64,000 nucleotides of DNA from Archangium gephyra (lineage in GTDB: Bacteria; Myxococcota; Myxococcia; Myxococcales; Myxococcaceae), in assembly GCA_003243425.1 (NCBI GenBank), contig QFQP01000012.1, positions 1 to 64,000 of the forward strand, given 5' to 3'. Of the stretch, positions 42,391 through 51,775 are shown in pieces; position 1 is the first letter of the stretch, and each line of letters opens with the position of its first letter. The notes under the pieces were generated by a model. The model had not been told where the DNA came from. It was given only the letters and a program-made list of their open reading frames with translations, and ran no database searches. Both the position numbers and the translations under genes were made by a program.

Positions 42391-43284
42391 TCAGGGCTTC
42401 GAGCGCTCCGCATTCTCTCCGGGGAACGGCGTGCGGTCGTGTTCGTCACCGGGCACCAGCGGGAACCTCCGGTCGATCCAATCGCGCTTCGCCTGCTCCA
42501 GCCGTTCCTTCCGGCTCGACACGAAGTTCCACATCATGAAGCGCGGGCCATCGAGTGGCTCGCCACCGAAGAACGCCAGCTTCGTCGACGTGAGCGCAGT
42601 GACCGTGCCTTCGTCACCGGTCTTCAGCACGCCCACCTGCCGGCCCTTGAGCGTGTCGTCACCCAGCATCACCGAGCCGTCGACGACGTACACCGCGCGC
42701 TCGGGAAACTGCGCCGACAGCTCGAGGCGCGCGCCGGGCTCCAGCTCCGCCACCACATAGAAGAGAGGTGAAGACACCAGCACCGGCGACTTCTCACCGA
42801 GGTAGTCGCCCAGCACCACACATGCGTTCACACCGTTCTCTTCGAGCCGCGGCAGCGAGCTCTTTGGCGCGTGCTGAAACGAAGGGTCACCTTCTTCGAG
42901 CGCGGTCGGCAGACCGACCCACACCTGGAGCCCGTGCATCGACGTGGGCTTGCCCACCAGGTGCGCCGGCGTGCGTTCGCTGTGCACGATGCCGCGGCTA
43001 GCGGTCATCCAGTTCACGTCGCCGGGGCGAATCAACTGCTCGGTGCCGAGGCTGTCGCGGTGCAGCACTTCGCCTTCGAACAGGTACGTCACCGTCGACA
43101 ACCCGATGTGCGGGTGGGGCCCGACGCCACCATCGACGCTGCCCACGGCCGCGTGCGGCCCCATGTGGTCCACGAAGCAGAACGGCCCCACGAAGCGGCG
43201 CGCGACCTGCGGCAGCGCACGGGTCACCGTGAAATCACCGACCGGCGCGACCTTCCCATCCATCTTCAGTTCGAGAATCGACAC
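42391..43284 (-). CDS. Pirin family protein
   Basis: 297 residues, the usual pirin length. N-terminal cupin: VARRFVGPFCFVDHMGP, PHPHIGLSTVTYLFEGEVLHRDSLG (metal-binding H-x-H and later His), WMTASRGIVHSERTP, then the pirin C-terminal domain (PLFYVVAELEPGARLELSA, AVYVVDGSV, FFGGEPLDGPRFMMWNFVSS). Bacterial pirins act as quercetinases or regulators; which applies here is unknown. No linked partner. Confidence 0.92.
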   Translation of the reverse strand: MSILELKMDGKVAPVGDFTVTRALPQVARRFVGPFCFVDHMGPHAAVGSVDGGVGPHPHIGLSTVTYLFEGEVLHRDSLGTEQLIRPGDVNWMTASRGIVHSERTPAHLVGKPTSMHGLQVWVGLPTALEEGDPSFQHAPKSSLPRLEENGVNACVVLGDYLGEKSPVLVSSPLFYVVAELEPGARLELSAQFPERAVYVVDGSVMLGDDTLKGRQVGVLKTGDEGTVTALTSTKLAFFGGEPLDGPRFMMWNFVSSRKERLEQAKRDWIDRRFPLVPGDEHDRTPFPGENAERSKP

Positions 43285-43306
43285 GGCGCGGGACTCTGGC
43301 GCCCGC

Positions 43307-43908
43307 TCACGTCCACGTCACGTGGAAGCGCGTGGCGGTGCCCAGCTGCTCGATGGTGACACGGCTGTGCCCTGCCCCGGCGTAGCGCGCCATGCTGTCG
43401 ATGACGCCCGCGAGAAACTCCGCCGACGGCACCGGTTCAGTCACGTCGAAGACGAGCTCAGTGGGCGACTTCTCGGTGAGCGTGCACTTCATGAAGTTGT
43501 TGGTGATGGTGAAGTTGCGCGGCAACCGCGCCAGCGTGCGGCGAACGCCCAGCAGCCGTGCCGCCGGCGACATCACGCGCCCCAGCGTGGTCTGCGCGAA
43601 GCCCTGCGTGATGCGCTGCCCCAGGTCGCGTCGCGCGTCTTCCAGTGAACGGCCCCGCGCGAGCGCCACCGAGAGCACGTCGACCACCCGCGTCCAGATG
43701 GCGCGGGGGAGGCCGACAACAGCGGGCTGTCGGGGTCGATGCCGGCCGCCTTCACCTGCGCGCGCAGCTCGGGGGTGAACTCGTCGCCGAGCCCGCGGAA
43801 CAGGCTTTCGACTGCAAAGTCGTAGACGAGCGCTTCTGGCAGGGTGGTGCTCCCTTCAGCGCGTTCGACTGTAGCCCCGTTCGGGGCACGAATTCGGAGC
43901 ACGCACAC
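43307..43908 (-). pseudogene. DUF2378 (TIGR02265) family gene with a single-base frameshift
   Basis: The N-terminal part (LPEALVYDFAVESLFRGLGD, KAAGIDPDSPLLSA) and the C-terminal part (AIWTRVVDVLSVALARGRSL, LGQRITQGFAQTTLGRV, FVEGY-like helices to the end) of a Myxococcus paralogous-family DUF2378 protein lie in different frames. They join at the G5 tract 43705-43709 (C5 on the coding strand). Adding one C restores SPRAIWTRVVDV in one frame. So there is a -1 deletion, natural or a sequencing error. Intact length would be ~200 residues. The family has no known activity. Confidence 0.72.
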
Positions 43909-43934
43909 GACTGTGGAAGAGTGGTGGCTCGCGC

Positions 43935-44651
43935 ATGCATCGATTGCTCCCGACCGTTGGACTGCTGATCACCACCGCTGCCTGCCTCACCACGGTTGAC
44001 CAGCGCTGGTGCGATTCGTCGACCCCCTGCACCCCGGGCTTCGTGTGCACCTCCACGTTCCACTGCGTTCCGGGAGCTCCGGTTCGTGACGCGGGCGTCG
44101 GCGGCGGTGCGGGCGGTGGTGGTGGTGGCGGCGTGGCACTGGGCGGAGGTGCCGGCGGCGGTCAGCCCATCGGTGGTGGCGGCGGGCCCATTGGCGGCGG
44201 CGTCGCGTGTGACGGCATCACGTGCGCGGGCTGCTGTCAGGGCTCGCAGTGCATCACCGCCGACCGGCAGAGCCAGCTGGTGTGTGGCGCCAGTGGCCGT
44301 CGCTGCGAACCGTGCAACGTGTTCGAGGCGTGCACGCCGCGCTCGGGTTGCGTGCCCCTCGCCGTGCCCGATGCGGGCAGCGGTGCACCCGGCAGCCCCT
44401 GCGAAGACGATTCAGAGTGCGGAGCCGACGGCTTCGGCCAGTGCATCCCCGAGTTCGCCGACTGGCCGGGCGGCTACTGCACGCGCTCCTGCGACGTCGA
44501 TGCGTGCCCCATGGGCGCCGAGTGCATCGAAGCCGATTCTGGCGGTCAGCCGGTCTTCATCTGTCTGGCTGCCTGCCAGACCGACAACCAGTGCCGCCCC
44601 GGCTACGCGTGCGTGAGGTTGGAGAATTCCGGCGTGTGCGTGCCGGATTGA
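43935..44651 (+). CDS. Cys-rich lipoprotein with GCC module
   Basis: 238 residues. Lipoprotein signal (LLITTAAC, lipidated Cys 17), a Gly-rich linker (GGGAGGGGGGG..), then CDGITCAGCCQGSQC..., a module shared with the proteins at 57150 and 60466, followed by C-x-x-D-x-E-C stretches (PCEDDSECGADGFGQCIPEF, CQTDNQCRPGYACVRLE). Probably an outer-membrane or surface protein with several disulfides. Function unknown. Confidence 0.75.
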   Translation: MHRLLPTVGLLITTAACLTTVDQRWCDSSTPCTPGFVCTSTFHCVPGAPVRDAGVGGGAGGGGGGGVALGGGAGGGQPIGGGGGPIGGGVACDGITCAGCCQGSQCITADRQSQLVCGASGRRCEPCNVFEACTPRSGCVPLAVPDAGSGAPGSPCEDDSECGADGFGQCIPEFADWPGGYCTRSCDVDACPMGAECIEADSGGQPVFICLAACQTDNQCRPGYACVRLENSGVCVPD

Positions 44652-44810
44652 TCAGTCGGGGCTGATCAGCCCTGCGCGAGAGGCTCTCACCGACGGCGCG
44701 GAGAAGAGCGACGCCGCGGGCGTTACCCGGCCTCAACGGGGGCCCACGCGGCGCTGCACGCGCGGGAGCCTGTGCTCATACGAGCTGGAACAACGCCCCC
44801 CATCGGCTGA
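44652..44810. other. Convergent intergenic region with TGATCA palindromes
   Basis: Contains a perfect 14-base palindrome GGGCTGATCAGCCC (44659-44672), plus a nearby ATTGATCAGTC just before and GGCTGATCAATTC close to 44810. It lies between two convergent genes; a terminator is plausible but no U-tract follows the stems. Confidence 0.45.
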
Positions 44811-45479
44811 TCAATTCGTGACCTTCACTTCGATGGAGCCCGCGAGGTCACCGAAGCGCACGTTGACGATGCTCGAGCCGACGGCGGCGCCTTCCACGTT
44901 CACCACGCTGTCCTTGCTCGAGATGTTCTTCACCGCGTCTCCCTCGACGGACCAGTTGAACGGCGTCTTCGCGAAGACCTCACCATCGGGGCCCTTCAAC
45001 TTCGCCTGCAGCTGCTTGCCCTTCGCGAGCGTGATGCTGGTCGAGCTGCGGCCGTCTTCGTCTTCCACCACCAGCGACGTCGCTTCGCCGACCGTCACCG
45101 ACAACACGTCGACCTGCGAACCGTTGCTGTCGGTGAAGATGATGCGGCCCGTGCCCGCCGAAAGCGCTTCGAGCGGCAACGTGCCCTGCGTCTCCTTGCA
45201 GCCTTCACCGGTGCACGTCAGCTCGAGCACCCCCTTCGGGCTCGTCACCACGCCGGGGCTCGCGGTCTCGATGGTGAGCGAAGTGCGCTTGCTCCCGGTG
45301 TCACCCACCAGCAGGTCCGTCGAACCACCGCGCGCCAACTTGCCCTTCGTCGCGGCGACGTTGGTACAGCCGCCGAGCCCGAAGCGGAACCGCAGCTCGC
45401 CCTTCTCGCCGCCGTACTCGGGGTCCTGACAACCGAAAGAGACCACCGCGAACGCCACAACCAGTCGCATGAGTTTCAT
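44811..45479 (-). CDS. Lipoprotein with Ig-like domains, unknown function
   Basis: 222 residues from MKLMRLVVAFAVVSFGC (lipidated Cys 17); upstream in-frame Mets would hide the lipobox. The mature part is strand-rich (RIIFTDSNGSQVDVLSVTVG, GSSIVNVRFGDLAGSIEVKV), resembling bacterial Ig-like folds of the Big_2 type, with one Cys pair (LTCTGEGCKE). No partner gene is linked. Confidence 0.75.
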   Translation of the reverse strand: MKLMRLVVAFAVVSFGCQDPEYGGEKGELRFRFGLGGCTNVAATKGKLARGGSTDLLVGDTGSKRTSLTIETASPGVVTSPKGVLELTCTGEGCKETQGTLPLEALSAGTGRIIFTDSNGSQVDVLSVTVGEATSLVVEDEDGRSSTSITLAKGKQLQAKLKGPDGEVFAKTPFNWSVEGDAVKNISSKDSVVNVEGAAVGSSIVNVRFGDLAGSIEVKVTN

Positions 45480-45804
45480 GGTGCGGGCATGTCTCCAATT
45501 GCCGTGCCGGAGAGCCGCGCTCGTGATTCCGGTGCACTGGCGGGTGTCGGCGCAGGCCGCTGACGCGCCGTCTACGCACACGCGTGACAGAACTTTCACA
45601 CGTTTCCGAAAGACCTCGCGGCGCCAACGAGCGCTGTCACGCCAATGGCAGACGCCAGAGGCGACGGCCCGAACTGGAACTGAATCGGCGGCTCTTCTTC
45701 CGGGCGTTGGAACTCACGTCGCGACCACCGCGCGCAGCGCGACCTCACCGTTCGAGAACCGCGAGCCTTTCGTGGAAGCCGTTTCCGGAAACCACGCTCA
45801 CCCG
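45480..45804. other. Intergenic stretch with a short palindrome
   Basis: No gene supported. A perfect GTTTCCGGAAAC palindrome lies at 45780-45791. The part next to 45479 is the presumed promoter region of the leftward lipoprotein gene. Nothing else stands out. Confidence 0.5.
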
Positions 45805-48306
45805 CTACGGAAACACGCGCAGCAGCGCCGCGTCGACCGACACCACCAGGCTGCCGTCGGGCAACGCCACGAGGTCGAGCGGCGTGTCGCTCAACGTCAT
45901 CAACGTCGTCACCTGCCCGTTCCTCAACTGGCGCAGCGTGTTGTCGCCGCCGAGGAAGAACACCGTTCCATCGGCGGCGACGGTCATCTTGTGCGCCGTC
46001 ACGATGCCCGCCGTGAGCGCGGGGCCATCGACCTCGACGCTCTTCGTGACGTCACCGGCCACCAGCGTGAGCGAGTCGTCGGCCTCGACGCGGAACAGTT
46101 GACGCCGGCTCTGGCTCACCCCGCCGTCGAGGGGGTCGCGCCCCGCGAACACGTACCACTCGCCCGTGGGCCCCGGCGCCGACGACTGCGCGTTCTCCAC
46201 GAGAGGAATCCGCCGCGCGCCGCCGTCGACGGAGAGCTCGTGGAACCAGAAGGCAGTGGCGCGAATCACGGAGCCGTTCGACTTCAGTTGCCCGAGGTTC
46301 AAGACGGACGGAGAGAAGCGCCGCACCAACGCACCCGACGGCTCGAACACGCTGACGATGCCCACGTTGTCGTTGCGGTTGAGCCACAGCTGTCCCTGGT
46401 GGAAGGCGAGGCTGCTCTGCACCCCGACGCCGGCGTCGACCGTCTCGAGCGACGCGCTCGCACCGCTCCCTGGCAGCCGCAACAGCCGCGCGCGGTCGAG
46501 CGACGCGGTGCTGTCGAGGAAGTACACGCCTTGCGGCGCGACGCTGAGGCTGCGCGGCCACCCGGCACGGCCTGCGTCGCGGTCGCCGTCGACGATGCGG
46601 CGATCCGGCACCGGCCCCGCGATGAGGCGGTTCCCGGCCTCCGTCACCTCGAAGACCGACCCTCCCGTCCCGACGTACGCGGTCGCGTCACCATCGAACG
46701 CCACGCTGCTGACGCACGACGACTGCGGCAGCACCACGGACGACCCCGCATCCGTGCTGAAGGTCAACCGGCACGAGTCGTGCCTCACCGAGGTGCTCGC
46801 GCTCGACCAGCGCATCGTGTCGCCCGCGCGCTCGATGACCACGCCTCCGTCGAGCCACACCAACCGGTAGCCGTGCGTCATGCGCCCCGGGTCAGTGAGC
46901 GCGACCCACGCGGTGAGCGGCTCTCCCGTCGCGACGCCCGTGCTGTAGACGAACCAGTACTCGCCGGGCCCCGCATCGATGTCCGGCAAACGCGTCAGGT
47001 CGAACGACTGCACGGTGCGCACCTCGCCCGTCGCGCTCACCTCGCGCACCAGCAGCGGCGAGAGCCTCGTCGTGTCAGGCGGCACCTGCACCCAACGCGC
47101 ACCGGCGCCACCCTGCATCAGCGGCGAACTCAACGACAGGCGCGCCGCGGCGCCGATTCCGTCGAGCGCTCCACCCGCGTCGGGCGCGCCGGCCAGCGTC
47201 GTCACCAGCCCCCGCGTGGTGACGAGCCGAATCGTGGTGCCATCACCCAGGAAGAAGAGGCCCGGCGTCGAGGTCGGCGCCAGCGACGCCTGCCATGACC
47301 CGATGCTCGCACCCGCCCCGACGCCGTCGATGATGCCCGCGCTCGGAGTGCGCCCCGCAACGGTGGTCACGTTGCCATGGCGCAGGTGCCGCACGCGCGC
47401 GTCGTCGACCAGCATCAGGTCGTCACCCTGCACGGCCATCGACACCACGCCGCGGAAGCGGGCGTCGTCTCCACGCCCATCGACGAAGCCCCGCCCTGCG
47501 GGCACACCGACCAGCACGTCGGCGCAGGCCTGCGTGCGCGGCGGTGTTCGCTGCACGCAAGCGCCCGACAGGCAGATGAGCGCGGTGGTGCACGTGCGCG
47601 CTCCGCATGCCGTGCCGTCGGGCAACTCCGACAGGCCGCAGCCCGCATCGCGCGTGCAGCTCGGCACCAGACACGGGTTGGTCGAGCCCGGGCAGTACGG
47701 CGTGCCGTCGACCTGACCGCAGCCGAGGTCGGAGCACACGTCGAGCGTGCACGGGTCTGCGTCGTCGCAGCGCACCGTCGTACCCCGGCATTCGCCCGCC
47801 ACGCACGTTGCGCGCGCGAAGCACGACAGCGGGCTGGTGCACGGCGTGTCGTCGGGCACGGGCGCTTCGACACACCCGCCCGCACTCACCTCGAAGCGGC
47901 TGGTGACGCACGCGTCGCGCGGCTGACAGTCGGGCACCGCGCGCCCCTGCCCCGAGAGCGCGAGCACCCACGTCTGCTGCAGCGCCACGTCACGCAGCGT
48001 GAGCGCGCCCTCCACCGCGCCCACAGCCGTGGGCCGGAAGACGACGGCCAGCGCAGCGGTCTCGCCGGGCACCAGCTCGAGCTGCGCGGTCGCTTCGAAG
48101 GGCCCGGTCGTCGAGACCTGCACCTCGCGCGCTCCCTTGGCCGGCGCCGAGATGCTCACCGTGCGCGTGCTGGTGAAGCCCACGAAGGTGTCCTCGAAGG
48201 TCAGGGCCTCGGGGGCGACCTCGAGCGGCGTCAACGGCACCGACGAGACCGCCGCCTGCTTGCAGCCGACGGTGACCAACAGCATGGCGAGGGCGAATCG
48301 ACGCAT
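45805..48306 (-). CDS. ASH-domain / NHL-like propeller lipoprotein
   Basis: 833 residues from MRRFALAMLLVTVGC (lipidated Cys 15). The N-terminal ~110 residues resemble an ASH/abnormal-spindle type Ig domain (LEVAPEALTFEDTFVGFTST, TAALAVVFRPTAVGAVEGAL). A Cys-rich linker of the type CDDADPCTLDVCSDLGC follows, then ~550 residues of beta-propeller-like repeats (GDDLMLVDDARVRHLRHGNV, GGVVIERAGDT, GDATAYVGTGGSVFEVTEAG, GEWYVFAGRDPL), NHL-like in pattern. It lies upstream (divergent) of queE, at 128 bases. Long extensions of the frame beyond this start are shadow sequence. Confidence 0.8.
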   Translation of the reverse strand: MRRFALAMLLVTVGCKQAAVSSVPLTPLEVAPEALTFEDTFVGFTSTRTVSISAPAKGAREVQVSTTGPFEATAQLELVPGETAALAVVFRPTAVGAVEGALTLRDVALQQTWVLALSGQGRAVPDCQPRDACVTSRFEVSAGGCVEAPVPDDTPCTSPLSCFARATCVAGECRGTTVRCDDADPCTLDVCSDLGCGQVDGTPYCPGSTNPCLVPSCTRDAGCGLSELPDGTACGARTCTTALICLSGACVQRTPPRTQACADVLVGVPAGRGFVDGRGDDARFRGVVSMAVQGDDLMLVDDARVRHLRHGNVTTVAGRTPSAGIIDGVGAGASIGSWQASLAPTSTPGLFFLGDGTTIRLVTTRGLVTTLAGAPDAGGALDGIGAAARLSLSSPLMQGGAGARWVQVPPDTTRLSPLLVREVSATGEVRTVQSFDLTRLPDIDAGPGEYWFVYSTGVATGEPLTAWVALTDPGRMTHGYRLVWLDGGVVIERAGDTMRWSSASTSVRHDSCRLTFSTDAGSSVVLPQSSCVSSVAFDGDATAYVGTGGSVFEVTEAGNRLIAGPVPDRRIVDGDRDAGRAGWPRSLSVAPQGVYFLDSTASLDRARLLRLPGSGASASLETVDAGVGVQSSLAFHQGQLWLNRNDNVGIVSVFEPSGALVRRFSPSVLNLGQLKSNGSVIRATAFWFHELSVDGGARRIPLVENAQSSAPGPTGEWYVFAGRDPLDGGVSQSRRQLFRVEADDSLTLVAGDVTKSVEVDGPALTAGIVTAHKMTVAADGTVFFLGGDNTLRQLRNGQVTTLMTLSDTPLDLVALPDGSLVVSVDAALLRVFP

Positions 48307-48434
48307 GTTCACGCTGCGAGTCTGGTCGATTCTGCGCAGCTCGGCTGCCAGTTGCGCTCGAGGCTCGCGGCCCGGGGGGAGCCGGTTCTTCACGAACCAC
48401 GCAAGACCGACTACAGCGCGCCGCAGAGTCACCC

Positions 48435-49127
48435 ATGCTTGCGCTGCGCCCCCACATCGAGCCCCGACGTATCGCCTCTGCCGACTCGGTGATGGTGAAG
48501 GAGATCTACCTCTCACTGCAGGGCGAGAGCACGCATCAGGGCCTGCTGTGCGCATTCGTGCGGCTCACCGGCTGCCATCTGCGCTGCACGTATTGCGATT
48601 CGGAGTTCGCCTTCCGCGGCGGTACGCGCATGAAGAACCGCGACGTGGTGAAAGAAATCGTCGCTCTGAACACGCCGATGGTCGAAGTGACCGGTGGTGA
48701 ACCGCTGCTGCAACCCGGCGTGTACCCGTTGATGGAGCAACTGCTCGACGCGGGCCTCACGGTACTGCTCGAGACGTCTGGTGCCATCGACGTGCGTGAG
48801 GTGCCCGACGCGGTGCACGCCATCGTCGACATGAAGACGCCGTCGTCGGGCGAGGTCGACCGCAACGACTACAAGAACTTCACGTCGATGGACGCGCGCG
48901 ACGAGCTCAAGTTCGTCATCGGCTCACGCGAAGACTTCGAGTGGAGCGTGAAGTTGATCCGCGAGCACCAGCTCACGAAGAAGCCCTTCGGGATGCTGTT
49001 CTCGTCGGTGTTCGAGAAGCTCCACCCGCAGCAGCTGGCGCAGTGGATCATCGACGAGCGGTTGCCGGTGCGCTTTCAGCTCCAGCAGCACAAGTACGTG
49101 TGGGAACCCAACGCGCGCGGCGTGTAA
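48435..49127 (+). CDS. queE: 7-carboxy-7-deazaguanine synthase (radical SAM)
   Basis: 230 residues. Radical SAM enzyme of the queuosine pathway that converts 6-carboxytetrahydropterin to 7-carboxy-7-deazaguanine. The cluster motif is CHLRCTYC (C47, C51, C54), with the E-x-FxSLQGEST motif just upstream (IYLSLQGESTHQG), GGEPLLQP near 93 and the C-terminal LQQHKYVWEPNARGV typical of QueE. A later Met (MVKEIYLS, 48492) is an alternative start. The other que genes are not in the window. Confidence 0.95.
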   Translation: MLALRPHIEPRRIASADSVMVKEIYLSLQGESTHQGLLCAFVRLTGCHLRCTYCDSEFAFRGGTRMKNRDVVKEIVALNTPMVEVTGGEPLLQPGVYPLMEQLLDAGLTVLLETSGAIDVREVPDAVHAIVDMKTPSSGEVDRNDYKNFTSMDARDELKFVIGSREDFEWSVKLIREHQLTKKPFGMLFSSVFEKLHPQQLAQWIIDERLPVRFQLQQHKYVWEPNARGV

Positions 49128-49193
49128 CCACCTGAATCGCTTCACCAATTCGGCGAGCCCGCACGCTTGGGGAAATGCCCTCGTCCCCGGGGC

Positions 49194-50645
49194 ATGACCG
49201 TCACCAACAGCAGCTCCCGCCCTCAGAAGACCACGCGCGCGCAGCCCACCTCGCAGAAGCCTGCGGGCACCACCAGGCCGCGGGCGACGCCCACGCAGCG
49301 GCCCGTCGACGCCTTCGAGCGCACGACGCGCAAGGCGCCCGTGGAGCTCAAGCCCACCGAGACCGCAGCCCAGGAGCGGGCGCGCCGCGTCAGTGAGCTG
49401 CAGGGCAAGTTGCAGCAGGTGATGAACGCCGAGCCGCCGATGACTGAAGCGCAGCTCCGCGAGCTCCTCGGGGCGGCCGACGATGGCAACTACGACAAAG
49501 CGGGCTCCAACCAGCTCGACGCAGAGACCCGCCGCGGCCTCTACGCGATGATGAAGTGCATTCACCAAATCGGTCGTGCCCGCGAGGCCGTCTCGAAGGG
49601 CGACGCGTACCTCGCCAGCGCCTACCTCGATGCCGACCGCTCGGACGAATACACGGGCGCCATTTCGTTCCGCGACGCGGCCCGCTTCAACGGCATGACC
49701 GGCCCCGAGGTGCTGCCCTTCGCGCGCGCCATCATCGACGTCACCCAGCGCGCCACGCCGCTCCTCGAGCGCGAGAACATGACCTCGCTGACCGCCGGCA
49801 AGGAGATCGCCGCCTACTTCAAGGCCAGGAACGAGGTGATGTCGCAGGGCCCGGTGACGCAGCAGGTGCTCCGCAACGTCGTTCGCTACACGCAGGAGCT
49901 CGAGCAGGCGATGGCGATGCCCGTCACCGACGGCAACCGCGCCGAGGTCATTCGCATCGCGAAGGAGAACCTCGACAACAACGTGCGCGCGCTGGGGCCC
50001 GACCCGCTCAAGGCACTGGAAGAGGGCCGCCGCGGCACCATCGACGGGCTCAACACCATCGGTGAGCTGGCCGGCTCGGTGCCCACGCCGGTCACGCGCG
50101 CGGCCGGGGCGTTGATGAAGACCGTCGCCAACGGCCTCGAGTACGCGTCGGGCGACATCGACGGGACGCAGCTGGCCTTCAAGCAGACGATGGTGCTGGT
50201 CGACGCGGTGGGCGGGCAGGTGACCCAGAAGATGCGCATGCTGCCCAGGCTGGTGGCCGACGCCGGCCTGGAGTTCACCAAGTCCCTGACCGGCGAGCTG
50301 GCGAAGATCCCCACCAACGCATCGGACGCGGACCGACGCATCGCCACCGACAAGGCCGTGCGCACTGCGCTCTACAACACGGTGATGAACGTGCTGACCG
50401 ACATCGGCGTGGCGTCGATGGGTGAGGCCGGCCAGAAGGTCGCCACGGAGCTGGCGCGCGCGTTGACGGCCTCCAGCATGGGCGCGCTGGGCGCCACCGG
50501 CAGCGAGCTCTACAAGCTCGCGAACGACCCTGGCCTCACGCCCGAGAAGAAGGCCGCCGCCATGAAGGAGATCGCGTGGAAGGGCCTGACCAACCTGGTG
50601 AAGACCACGTCGGAAGGTGTGCTCGAAGCAGTGAAGAACCGCTGA
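49194..50645 (+). CDS. Helical protein of unknown function
   Basis: 483 residues from MTVTNSSSRPQKTTRAQPT. The first ~50 residues are a basic Thr/Pro/Arg-rich disordered leader, then continuous helices to the end (MTEAQLRELLGAADDGNYDK, ELAGSVPTPVTRAAGAL, ALTASSMGALGATGSELYKL). No signal peptide or TM. The basic Thr/Pro-rich leader followed by a long helical body resembles effector- or toxin-like proteins, but no family is recognised. A hairpin terminator follows directly. Confidence 0.65.
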   Translation: MTVTNSSSRPQKTTRAQPTSQKPAGTTRPRATPTQRPVDAFERTTRKAPVELKPTETAAQERARRVSELQGKLQQVMNAEPPMTEAQLRELLGAADDGNYDKAGSNQLDAETRRGLYAMMKCIHQIGRAREAVSKGDAYLASAYLDADRSDEYTGAISFRDAARFNGMTGPEVLPFARAIIDVTQRATPLLERENMTSLTAGKEIAAYFKARNEVMSQGPVTQQVLRNVVRYTQELEQAMAMPVTDGNRAEVIRIAKENLDNNVRALGPDPLKALEEGRRGTIDGLNTIGELAGSVPTPVTRAAGALMKTVANGLEYASGDIDGTQLAFKQTMVLVDAVGGQVTQKMRMLPRLVADAGLEFTKSLTGELAKIPTNASDADRRIATDKAVRTALYNTVMNVLTDIGVASMGEAGQKVATELARALTASSMGALGATGSELYKLANDPGLTPEKKAAAMKEIAWKGLTNLVKTTSEGVLEAVKNR

Positions 50646-50661
50646 GCTTCAGGGCATGAAA

Positions 50662-50696
50662 AAGCGAGGCGACCTCTTTCGAAGTCAGCCTCGCTT
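50662..50696. terminator. Bidirectional terminator between convergent genes
   Basis: AAGCGAGGC (50662-50670) pairs with GCCTCGCTT (50688-50696), a 9-base stem around a 17-base loop. It lies 16 bases after the stop at 50645 and 15 before the stop at 50712, serving both convergent genes. Confidence 0.75.
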
Positions 50697-50711
50697 CGGG
50701 GTCCTTCGAGG

Positions 50712-51266
50712 TCAGCGGCGGGCGCGGGCCGTACGGGCCGAGGCGCTGGTCTTCGCCGTGCGGCGCGCGACCGGAGCGGTCTTGCGAGCCGTCGACTTGG
50801 CGGCGGGCTTGGAGGCCGCGGCCCGCACCTGCGGCTTGCTCGCGGGGAGCGCCGGCGCCAGCACCACGGCCGGCATCTGGGTGACCGACACGCGCTGCTT
50901 CATGCGGTTGGTGCGCGCGATGAGCTCGCTCTTGACCTGGAGGAAGTAGTCACGGCCGCCGGGCACCACCGACTGACCGTCGATGAGCTCGGGCTCGGCC
51001 TGCACCACGATGGGCCACGCAGGCGTGCGCGTATCGAGCTGCTTGAGGCGCTGCGTGAGCAGCTGGCGGAACATGGTGAGCGTCTCGAGCTCGATGACCT
51101 TGCCCGGCGCGAGGAGGATGGCGGCGAACAGGCCCGGCCGGCCCGCTTCGTCGAGGCCCTTCATCGTGAAGGCGTCAGCGATGCCGAACCCCGGCACCAT
51201 GGAACGCATCACCAGCTCACGGGACAGGTCCTGAAGCTTCGCGTCCAACCGCGTGTCGTCGAACAT
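50712..51266 (-). CDS. Protein with histone-H1/AlgP-like basic tail
   Basis: 184 residues from MFDDTRLDAKLQDLS (an upstream in-frame start would add ~22 unlikely residues). The first ~130 residues form a globular part (helices and strands such as LFAAILLAPGKVIELETLTM). The C-terminal ~50 residues are Ala/Lys/Arg-rich (KPAAKSTARKTAPVARR, TAKTSASARTARARR), typical of histone-H1-like or AlgP-like tails that bind DNA or polyanions. Function unknown; a DNA-associated role is an inference from the tail. Confidence 0.7.
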   Translation of the reverse strand: MFDDTRLDAKLQDLSRELVMRSMVPGFGIADAFTMKGLDEAGRPGLFAAILLAPGKVIELETLTMFRQLLTQRLKQLDTRTPAWPIVVQAEPELIDGQSVVPGGRDYFLQVKSELIARTNRMKQRVSVTQMPAVVLAPALPASKPQVRAAASKPAAKSTARKTAPVARRTAKTSASARTARARR

Positions 51267-51429
51267 GGGCGTGCGGTGTACCTGATTTCGCTCGGAAGGA
51301 GCAGGCACCCACATGGAAATAGTTGGGACCATGAAACAAATCGAGTCGTTTCAACTGTTTGAGCTGTCTCAGAAATGATCCGGGCTGCGGGAAACCCGGC
51401 TGATCAGCGTCAGTTGAGGCGCGCGGTGA

Positions 51430-51732
51430 TCACCCCGCGGGGGCGGCCGGGGGCGGCGGCAGCTTCGTGGCCGAGGCTTTCCGACGCCAGATGACGAAGG
51501 CGATGCCGGCGACGAGGCCGAGCACGGCGCCGACCGCGGTGGCGTTCATCTGGTAGGCGACGAGCATGTCGGCACCCTGACGCGAGGTCTTGGCGCACCA
51601 GCAGGTGTTGATGTCGCCCGACGGCGCGGTGGTGCGCATCTCGACGAGACCCGGGCCCGTGGCGCTCATGATGAGCACACCCGCCAACGCGCCAGACACG
51701 ATGAAGGTCAGGACCTGCCGGAGGAATTTCAT
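51430..51732 (-). CDS. Small two-TM protein
   Basis: 100 residues. TM1 (LTFIVSGALAGVLIMS) near the N-terminus, a periplasmic loop with NTCWCAK, TM2 (GAVLGLVAGIAFVIW), and a Pro-rich tail. No family recognised. About 140 bases of non-coding sequence separate it from the 50712-51266 gene on the same strand. Confidence 0.6.
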   Translation of the reverse strand: MKFLRQVLTFIVSGALAGVLIMSATGPGLVEMRTTAPSGDINTCWCAKTSRQGADMLVAYQMNATAVGAVLGLVAGIAFVIWRRKASATKLPPPPAAPAG

Positions 51733-51775
51733 GAACCCCGGCAGATAGCACCGACTCGTGTGTTAAGCGCGCCGC

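Noticed and set aside
45469..47298. 609-codon plus-strand frame opposite the ASH/propeller gene
   Set aside because: It has no domain signature and an Arg/His-rich composition; the minus-strand frame has a lipobox and repeats.
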